Origin: Blasia pusilla
Taxonomy: Eukaryota; Marchantiophyta; Marchantiopsida; Blasiales
NCBI GenBank assembly: GCA_050084515.1
Contig: CM114274.1
Coordinates: forward strand, 17,236,001 to 17,300,000
Length of the DNA: 64,000 nucleotides
Direction of reading: 5' to 3'
Below are positions 56,348-64,000 of this stretch, piece after piece. A model generated the notes under the pieces. That model was not told where the DNA came from, did not search any database, and was given only the letters and a program-made list of their open reading frames with translations. The translations under genes were made by a program, and so were the position numbers. Each line of letters starts with the position of its first letter. Positions within the stretch are counted from its first letter, which is position 1.

Positions 56348-57000
56348 TTGTCCAGAATTGGAAGAAGACAAGGCAGATATGTCTGATGTGCCATATCAGA
56401 GTGCTGTGGGAAGTCTGATGTGGGCTACTATCTGCACTCGCCCTGACCTGGCTTTTGTATTAACCATCATAGCTCGTTTTATGCACAATCCGGGAAGGAT
56501 TCATTGGACAGCAGTGAAGAGGGTGTTGAGATACCTCAAAGGAACTGCTGAAGTTGGAATCTAGTATCAGAGATCAAAGGAAGGTATGATTCTTCTTGGT
56601 TATTCTGATGTGGACTGGGCTGGAGATTTTGATTCCAGGAAATCCACTTCACGGAGTTGTTCTCTGCTCAGCAATGCCAGGATCAGCTGGAATTCAAACT
56701 TACAAAAAACTGTTGCTTTGTCACGTACTCAAGCTGAGTATGCTGCAATTTCAAAGGCAGCAGCTGAAGCTGTGTGGTTGAAGAAGCTGCCAAAATTTTT
56801 CATGATAGAATGAAACTTGTGGAAATACATCATCATTTTGTACACGACAAGGTGACCGATGGAGAAATCCAAGTGAAGTATTGTCCAACAGAAGAGATGG
56901 TGGCGGACATTTTTACAAAGGTGCTGCCAGGACCCAAACATCATCAACATTGTTTGAGTTTGAGACTTGATTAATAAGAACTGAGTCATGAAGGGGGAGT
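56348..57000 (+). pseudogene. RNase H of Ty1/copia element 2, ending at the polypurine tract
   Basis: Segments SAVGSLMWATICTRPDLAF, RVLRYLKGTAEVG, YSDVDWAGDFDSRKSTS and LSRTQAEYAAISKAAAEAVW identify copia RNase H. A deletion follows VWLKKL, and the end resumes as IHHHFVHDKVTDGE and CPTEEMVADIFTKVL. The purine tract AAGGGGGAGTG ends near 57000. No 3' LTR follows; LINE sequence starts at once. Confidence 0.8.
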
Positions 57001-59010
57001 GACCTTGGGGCCATGCCTTGGGCCTGGGGCCCCACACCTCAGATGCATAGATTGTGGCTGGGATCACGGGAGCTTTGAAGCAATGGAGTTTTTGTGGAAT
57101 TTGCAGAGTTCCATTCTTCTGCAGTTGGATTGCAGCGAGTGTAAACCCCTCAATCCTGCATTGATCTTGTGTGACTTCCATCAGTTCTCAATTGGTTATT
57201 GGGTTTGAGCTGTACCCCCAGGTTTATGTACTCACCCACCATATTTTAGAATACCAGAGTTTCCCTACAACCTAGCTATTACAAGCACACTTAGTGCAAT
57301 AGCAACCACTCAGGTTAGATTGTAGAGGAAAGCACTAGACAACCTGTATCACCAGACTACCTAGCATTCTCAAGCACACTTAGTACAATAGCAACCACTC
57401 AGGTTAGCAGCAGTAGACATCTCAATAGCAACCACTCAGGTTAGTACTACTAGACACCTTGTATCACAAGACTTGCTGAACCCCAGGTCAGCAGACCCCT
57501 CAGTCTGTAGGCAGTTGCACACTCAGAGCTTAGCACACTGAACTACTAAGGTCAGAAGCACAATCCACCCAGGTAAGCAAAGCACACTCAGTGCTTCTCA
57601 ATCAGCTCCTCAGCTCAGAGAGTTGTGTTCAGAAAAGTGTTACAGAATGTAATTTCGCAGGTCACCCTCAGAGGGTTATATACAGCCAAGAGAATGAGTT
57701 TCTAGGTTTTAGGGTTTTAGGGTTAGGGCCTGCCGCCCACAGTAACTCTCAGAATTACTGAGGTAAATCTATAGTAACAAGAAATTACTATTTACTGTGG
57801 TAAAACACTAAGTTACTATAGTAATTCTATCAATTACTTTTCACTATAGTAAACTCCAAGTTACTATGTTTTTCAACACAATATCTATAGTCTCCTTTCT
57901 CAGTCCCTGGCTGAAGGTGAAAGTGTGCGACTGCTGTGCTGTAGGGATCTGTGATCCAAAGTTGATTATCTTTGTTTTCAGCAGGTTGATGCCCGATTGG
58001 GTGCAGAAGCTTGAGAGTGCTTTCAGGTAGAGTTGGAGCCCGTGTGCGGTTTTAGACATCAGCATTACATCATCTGCATACAACAGCAGGGGGATGAGGC
58101 AGCTTGCATAGCATATAAGACCTTGATTGCTGTAAGTTGTGGTGGGACACCCAGCTCTTCAAATCATTGCCAAAGAAGTGCTCTTGGAACTATGTCGAAT
58201 GTCTTCTCGAAGTACACAAAACAGCAGAACAATTTACTGGGCTTGTGCCCAATTCTGGACTTGGAAGTTTCTTCAATCAGTACCCGGAGTGTGAGATGGT
58301 GATTGTCAAAAATCTGCTTGTCCTTTGGCTCACACCTTTTCTTCTGCCCTGTCGCTGATTTTCCTTTCCAGCAGTAGCCCATACAATTTTGCGATGAGGG
58401 AGCTCACCATGATAGTTCCGTAGTTGGATGGTATCATAGGGTCTCCAGCTTTGAAGAGTGGGTAGATTGTATTCATTTGCCATTCTGGTGGGAATCCTTG
58501 TGAAACTGCAGTATTGAACATTTTGTAGAGTGTCAGGCCGATTGCCTCACTGGCCAATTTGATAAAATCTGAGCCTCGCACCCCAGGTCGTCCTCTCGTT
58601 TGTTATGGAGCCTTCTGAGGCCTAATGTCATGTCCTCAATGGTTCAGAGGTGAGGTAGATCTCTGGTCCCATTTGGCCAGGGGTCGGTGGGAGCAACAGT
58701 GTTCGAGTGGTAAAGTTGGGTACCATATGTGGTCCAGATTTGTAGGTCTTGGAGTGGAATGTTGTTCTGTCTATTTACAAGTATTCTCCAGAATATGGCC
58801 GATAGTTATTTCATCTGCTCTGTGAACTCCATGACTCTGATGGCAATGTAATTATGTTACTTCCTAAGTCTAGTCGTTTGTAAGTGTTCCGCAATAGTAG
58901 AGTCTGTGGAGAGGGTGGATTCAGTTATTCAGCTCCTTGCAGGTCTCTTTGCAGTCCTTGTCAAACCAAGTTTGGGAGAATAATGTTGAAGTCAAACTAA
59001 TGTGCTTGCC
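57001..59010 (-). pseudogene. LINE family 1, copy d (interrupted by a solo LTR)
   Basis: The minus strand has a linker upstream of RT (WFDKDCKETCKELNN near 58950), RGSDFIKLASEAIGLTLYKM, FPPEWQMNTIYPLFKAGDP, LTLRVLIEETSKSRIGHKP, MYADDVMLMSKTAHGLQLYL (YADD active site, near 58080) and, past the solo LTR at 57244-57878, IPATIYASEVWGP. It extends further 5' than copies a-c. Multiple frameshifts. Confidence 0.8.
57244..57878 (-). repeat. Solo LTR of the copia family inside LINE copy d
   Basis: Same family as 44861-45496, beginning TGTTGAAAAACATAG and ending GGTATTCTAAAA on the minus strand. Flanks CCATA (57239-57243) and CAATA (57879-57883) agree at 4 of 5 positions. LINE sequence continues on both sides. 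Confidence 0.85.
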
Positions 59011-59013
59011 TCA

Positions 59014-59075
59014 TGTTGTAAAACATAGTAACTTGGAGTTTACTATAGTGAAAAGTAACTGATAGAATTATTATC
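59014..59075 (+). repeat. 5' LTR remnant of Ty1/copia element 1
   Basis: The first 58 or so bases of the LTR (TGTTGTAAAACATAGTAACT to TGATAGAATTAT) are followed directly by TATCAGAACAATGG, resembling the end of the methionine-tRNA primer site (TATCAGAGC). Most of the LTR was therefore deleted. Confidence 0.75.
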
Positions 59076-59084
59076 AGAACAATG

Positions 59085-59860
59085 GAGTTTGAGGAGGGTC
59101 AGAGCATGCCAGCTCATGATGTGCAGGTTTGAGCTATGTAGTTGAAGGTGGAAGTTGCCCTACAATTTGATTCTGAAGGGAAGAACTCCATATTAGATTT
59201 CTTGGTAACATTTCCTTTTAGGTTTAACACAATCATCAAAATCTTTCATAACAAGGATGTAAAGTTATCTTGGGAGTATGTGACATCACAAATCATTAGA
59301 GAAGATGAAAAATGGAAGAAAGATCAAGAGGCAGATCTAGTTATGTTATTTCGATTTAAGTTTAAACCTGCAAAGTGGACTTCTAATGAGAGGAGAGACA
59401 CAAGAACAGATTCACGAATCTGTTGCACTTGTAGGGAAAAGGGACATCTACATCCTCAGTTTCCCAAGAATAAGAACTCTAAGATGAAGAAGAAATTTAT
59501 CAAGAGATCACGCAAGGAAGGTGCATTGATTGTTGAGTATGTTGCAAATGCAAATTACTCAGAATGAGGGTTAGTCACCAACAAGGAGGCGAATCCCAAA
59601 AGTAAAGGTTGGTATTTCGATTCCAACATTTCTCAAATTTGTTATGACTAAAAGCTTTTTGGTGAGTTTCATCTTGTGACAAGTCCACTATATGTCAGAT
59701 GTTGACCTGAGAAGCAAAGCCCTGTGCTTGGAATTGGAAAGGTGTCCCTGAAATTTGACGGAAATCAAAGTCAAGATGACAAGTTAAATAACGTCCTTTT
59801 TGTAGCAGAGTTCATAAAGAATTAGGTGTCTGTTCATAAATTGACAGAGAAAAGCATGCT
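59085..59860 (+). pseudogene. gag and protease start of Ty1/copia element 1
   Basis: Frame 59142-59567 reads LDFLVTFPFRFNTIIKIF and SQIIREDEKWKKDQ, a copia gag C-terminal half. A zinc knuckle CCTCREKGHLHPQFPK has its last Cys lost. A basic stretch (KNSKMKKKFIKRSRK) follows. The downstream VLGIGKVSLKF-type protease sequence is in pieces to about 59830. Different family from copia element 2. Confidence 0.7.
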
Positions 59861-61188
59861 TGTTTTATTCCTTGACAAGAAATATCTGATCCAAAAGAGA
59901 GAAAAAGTTTTCTGTAATGGTTTGGCAAAAGAAATGTTGTTCCGATTGGTGGAAACAACAAAAGTTGATGCAAAATGGTGACTGCTGATGGGATGGTAAT
60001 TGGGATCTCCAACAATATGAAACTCTGGCCTCTTCTACCAGGTCATATATCAAAAAGCAACATTCGTTCTCCACTGAAGATGATGGAAGGATTGAAATCT
60101 CATGCTGATTGTAGATTGGAATTCTGTAGAGCATGCGCTGAGGGTAAATCTCCCAAGTCATCCTTTCCCAAGAAATCTTTGAGTAGTGCAACAGGTTTTT
60201 TAGATCTCTTCCACTCAAATATTTGGGGTTACATGACACAAAAGTCTCTAGGAAGAGCTGTTTGCTATGCATCCTTTGTGAATGATTATAGCAGAAGAAG
60301 CTTTGATTCTTGATAAGTTCAAGAACTTTGTGGCAATGGTGGAGCTACAAGCAAGGAGAAGAGTGGAGAAAATTCGCTTAGGTGGAGGCAAGGACTTGAG
60401 GAACAAAGAGTTCTTCTCCTTTTTGCAACAAAAGGGGATTTTGGCTCAGGTCACAGCCAGAGATAGTCCCTCTCAGAATGGAGTAGGAGAGAAACTGAAT
60501 AGAACTCTGTCAAAGAAGGGGTTGAGCAAGCTCCAACATGCAAATCTGAGGGAAAACTTCTGGGGAGATGCAATCAAGACTGCAAACTTTTTGAGGAATG
60601 TAAGTCCTAGTGCTTTGAATGGGATGACTCAAGAAGAATGTTGGAGTGGTAAGAAACCATATATCTCCCACCTTAGAGTCCTTGGTTGTCCAGCTTACGT
60701 TGATATCCCAAAGGAGCAAAGATCAAAATTCATAAGAAGATTGAAAAGCTCATCTTTGTAGGATATGAGACTGGCTTGAAGGGATATGTTCTCTACAATC
60801 CAAAGATTGGACAATGTGTCACAAGTAGAGATGTGCAATTTGATGTAACCTGGGTAGAAGAGCAAAAGAAAATTTCTGAAGCAGAGGTTGAGTCATCATC
60901 ACAACCTCAAGTTACTTTCCATGCAGGAATTCCAACAACTGACCTAGAAAGAGATGCAGATCAAACCTCAAGACCATCTAGTGGAGAATTCCGTTCAAAA
61001 TATCTGAAGATGTTTGTCAGGAGAAAGCAGCAAGTTGTCCAAACTGAGGAGAATCCTCAGGAAACCAACTTTCAGCCTACTGAAGAACAAGGTATCTATG
61101 AAGACGTAAAAATTGAAAAAGTGGGAGAGACATTGCCAAGGAAACCTCGAAGAACGAGAACACCTCTTGATAGGTTGGGAGTGTAAGA
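59861..61188 (+). pseudogene. Integrase of Ty1/copia element 1
   Basis: Zinc-binding end and linker: KMMEGLKSHADCRLEFCRAC, AEGKSPKSSFPKKS. Core: DLFHSNIWGYMTQKSLGRAV, FVNDYSRRSF, then after a frame change SPSQNGVGEKLNRTLSKKGL (60459-60518) and FWGDAIKTANFLRN. The tail has LRVLGCPAYVDIPKEQRSK, VLYNPKIGQCVTSRDVQFD and ends RRTRTPLDRLGV at 61186. A deletion around 60300-60400 removes the second catalytic Asp region. Confidence 0.8.
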
Positions 61189-61640
61189 ATTCACTATCAT
61201 TTGCATAGTGAAGATGGAGGATAAAAAACACAATCATACACACAGATTAGAGAGGAGATGAGGCAACGTTCCTGTGATTTCAATGTTGATAGGAGATTGT
61301 GCTCCTTACGGGTAAAAACTAAATACAAGTCCTAACCACAAGAGGCTAGGCTATGGATCACATCGATTCACCAAAAATTGTAACTCTTCTATGAGAGATA
61401 TGTCTCTTAGTCAGTGATCAGACACGAGGTTTACGCCATAGGATTACATGATATATCCATGTCTCAACAATCCTGCCCCTTGATCGGCCAACGACCAACA
61501 AATCTGGATCCATCTACAGAAGAGTGAGCTGCTCCCCTAATGGATCTGAGTCAAACCTCTTGGTCTCTTCCTACAGCCTGTGGATAGTTGGGGGAACGGT
61601 CTGCCTCTCTATGAACCCATTTTTTACTGAATGGTTCACA
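61189..61640. other. Insertion between integrase and RT of copia element 1
   Basis: About 450 bases do not fit copia coding sequence. The start TGTAAGAATTCACTATC... forms a small hairpin (TTCACTAT...ATAGTGAA, 61192-61214), and an AACA end near 61470 suggests an LTR-like or MITE-like unit. The last ~70 bases match the inverted segment at 52671-52780. Confidence 0.5.
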
Positions 61641-62640
61641 CTGCTATTGATAATAATGAACTAGTCACTACAATAGTCATGTGCACACCTGAATTTCAAA
61701 CAGGGAGTTCATCAATGGATGAAGAATCTTCTCTTTCTATGGATAGAGAGGATGAATCGAAAACACTTGCACAAGCTATGAGTAGATCTGATTGGAGCAA
61801 GAGGGAGATTGCCATTGATGAAGAAAAAAAATCTCTTGCAAAGAATGGCACATGGGATCTACCTAAAGACAGGAGATCCATTGGTTGCAAATGGGTTTTC
61901 AAAATCAAGAGAGGAGCTAACAATGAAGTGGTAAAGTACAAAGCTCGTCTTGCAGCAAAGGGTTTCAATCAATAAGTTGAAGTTGATTATACAAAGACCT
62001 TTCCTCTTGTTGCACGGAATGGTTCCATAAGGTTGCTTTTAGCTCAAGCTGCTGAAGAAGATTGGGAGGTGGAGCAATTAGACATGGAGACTGCTTTTCT
62101 GAATGGAGACCTGATAAACCATCTACATGGATGTTCCAGATGGGTATGGTGGACATAGGGACAATGCATGTTTGTTGAAGAAGGCATTCTATGGTCTTAA
62201 ACAAGCTCCAAGAGCCTGGTATGAAAAGTTGGACTCTTACCTTAGGGAAAAGGGATTTTGTAAGGCTCATGCAGATTTGAATGTTTACTGCAAAAATGAT
62301 ACGTAAGTTATTTCAATTTATGTAGATGACCTCATGTTGTTAGGCAAAAGTAAGAAAGAAAGCAAGCAAGCAAAGGACAATTTTTGCTCAGTCTTTGCAA
62401 TGACTATCATAGATCTAGTGAAGTTCATTCTAGGAACCAAAGTTGAGAGGAATGAAGCAGAAGGATGGATTAGACTCAATCAGACTCACTACATTGATGC
62501 GATGCTGACACGGTATAGAATGGTTGAGGCAAAGCCAGTTTCTACTCCACTGGATTTTGGGTGGAAACTTTCCAAAACACGTGTAGACAAACAAGAAGAG
62601 AAGGAAAATGTTGAAAACCTGTTGTGGGTTCTTTGATGTT
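61641..62640 (+). pseudogene. Reverse transcriptase of Ty1/copia element 1
   Basis: Segments SDWSKREIAIDEEKKSLAKN, GTWDLPKDRRSIGCKWVFKI, KYKARLAAKGFNQ (stop at 61972-61974), VEQLDMETAFLNGDL, a LKQAPRAWYEKLDSYL region (frame change), then IYVDDLMLL (about 62318-62345, the active site) and KFILGTKVERNEAEGWIRL identify copia RT. Three or more frame breaks. It is a pseudogene. Confidence 0.8.
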
Positions 62641-63256
62641 TGCCATGGTTTGCACAAGTCCAGATATCTCATATGCAGTGGGAGCACCGGCGAGGTACAC
62701 ATCTAAACCTACTCTCACACATTGAGAGTAAAGAGAATCTTACAGTGCATGAAAGGTACCAAGAATGCGTATCTCGAATACAAGAAACAAGGATGTTTTC
62801 CTACCTTGATTGGCTTCACAAATGCTAGTTGGGGGGATGATCCTGACAATAGCAGGTCTATTGGTGGATATGTATTTACATTGATTGGGGGTGCTATCAG
62901 TTGGCATTGCAAGCAACATACATCTGTTGCCTTGTCCACAACACAAGCTGAGCTTATGGCAGCTTCAAATGCTACTCAAGAAGTAGATTGGCTAAGGAGA
63001 TTGCTAGAGGAGGTTTGTTATAAGCAAAATGATGGAACTATATTATATTGTGATAAAACAGGAAGTATAAGTCTTATCAAGAATCCTTTTCATCATCTTA
63101 GGACTCAGCATATAAATACTAGAAGAAGATTTATTGAGGAGAAGGAAAATGAGCAAATAGTCCAAGTAGATGTATAGACAAAGGCATTGTCAAGAGAAAA
63201 GCACAACAAATGTGCTCAAAGGATGGATCTTATATTAAACTCCAGTTAAGTGGGAG
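62641..63256 (+). pseudogene. RNase H of Ty1/copia element 1 and polypurine tract
   Basis: The open frame 62722-63177 reads VKRILQCMKGTKNAYLEYKK, GFTNASWGDDPDNSRSIGGY, GAISWHCKQHTSVALSTTQA, VDWLRRLLEEV and LYCDKTGSISLIKNPFHHLR, the copia RNase H to its end (TKALSREKHNKC after a stop at 63175-63177). The tract AAGTGGGAG ends at 63256, just before the 3' LTR. Confidence 0.85.
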
Positions 63257-63662
63257 TGTTGTAAAATATAGTAACTTGGAGTTTACTATAGTGAAAAGTA
63301 ACTGATGTAATTACTATAGTAACTTAGTATTTTACCACAGTAAATAGTAATTTTTGGTTGCTATAGATTTACCTCAATAATTTTGAGAATTACTATAGGT
63401 GGCAGAACCTAACCCTAAAACCCTAAAACCCTTAAACCCAGAAACTCACTTTCTTGGCTGTATATAACCCTTTGAGGGTGCCGTGCAAAATCATATTCTC
63501 TTACACTTTTCCGTACACAACTCCCTAAGCTGGGGAGCTGATTAAGTAGCACTGAGTGTGCTTTGCTTTCCTGAGTGGATCGTGCTTCTGACCTTAGTAG
63601 TTCAGTGTGCTAAGCACTGAGAGTGCTTTTGCTGACAGATTGAGAGGCCTGCTGACCTGGGA
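63257..63662 (+). repeat. 3' LTR of Ty1/copia element 1 (truncated)
   Basis: Begins TGTTGTAAAATATAGTAAC directly after the purine tract and aligns with the first two thirds of the solo LTRs at 44861-45496 and 57244-57878. Homology ends near GACCTGGG (63662). It includes the palindromic ACTATAGT units, a CCCTAAA-like run near 63412-63440 and TATATAACCC near 63462. Confidence 0.85.
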
Positions 63663-64000
63663 CTTAAAGCGTCTAAGTATGCATGTTCTTGCCAAAGCGA
63701 GTTATTGCTCTCTACATTGGTTGGTCAGAGGTGTAGAGGAACATGCTCATTCGTTGCCAGGTCTATTGGCCCGACCTTTATGGTATTTAGGTAGAGGAGG
63801 TCCCACAGTTATTGTAAGGACCCTCCTCCGCCTGAGACAGACGATCCCACACTGTCACCACTTTTGAATGCTCACTAAGGAATTCCTCCGTCGCTCACTA
63901 ATCCTAAACTAAATCACTCGTTAATCCTTATGGGCGCTATGAGACATGTTTTATTGACGTGCTGGTCTATGATCGAACGTTTAGGACGTTTGAAAAACCT
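63663..64000. other. Unrecognised right edge
   Basis: About 340 bases beyond the broken copia LTR. No domain recognised. The start of the break may mark another insertion continuing past the window. Confidence 0.4.

Overview
This is a transposon-dense piece of a plant nuclear genome. The evidence is one clear nuclear gene with 14 exons and canonical GT/AG introns, encoding a plastid-type dihydroxy-acid dehydratase. Around it lie nested Ty3/gypsy, Ty1/copia, LINE and Helitron remnants. The type of gypsy element present makes a non-seed plant (moss, lycophyte, fern) or a close streptophyte my best guess, but the sequence does not settle the clade.

Layout. 1-1595 and 11058-12860 are two halves of an old minus-strand Ty3/gypsy element, split by a 9.46 kb plus-strand gypsy element (1596-11057). 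12.9-17.2 kb has no recognised gene but holds a diverged direct repeat and a short telomere-like run. 17.2-18.5 kb is a Helitron-like Rep fragment. 18.5-23.2 kb is unrecognised apart from a long (CT)n/(GA)n tract. A second, younger copy of the gypsy family lies on the minus strand at 23245-35099, flanked by a 4 bp target duplication and interrupted by a solo LTR of the old family. It sits just upstream of a Helitron Pif1 helicase pseudogene whose element ends in a hairpin plus CTAG at 37173. The dehydratase gene begins 371 bp later (37545-43799). From 44.8 kb to the end are solo copia LTRs, two LINE families in a partly duplicated array, and three copia elements or fragments.

Main discovery. 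Both copies of the large gypsy family encode more than the usual set. The order is gag, aspartic protease, a DNMT3-like cytosine-5 methyltransferase domain, reverse transcriptase, RNase H, a second partial RT plus RNase H made by a 781 bp tandem duplication, integrase, and a C-terminal PHD-finger-like zinc motif. The minus copy keeps methyltransferase motifs I, IV (Pro-Cys), VI (Glu-Asn-Val), VIII and the final region, with frameshifts. The plus copy is more decayed: a stop codon directly before the Pro-Cys motif, the last third of the domain deleted, and the integrase glutamate replaced by lysine. A mobile element with a DNA methylation writer and a histone-reader-like finger is a plausible self-silencing or chromatin-targeting system. 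Methyltransferase-bearing retrotransposons have, as I recall, been reported in a charophyte alga and dinoflagellates. The PHD finger, the shared RT duplication and the odd LTR block arrangement are further features of this family.

No transposon here looks autonomous: every one has stops, frameshifts or deletions. The dehydratase is the only gene that looks intact.
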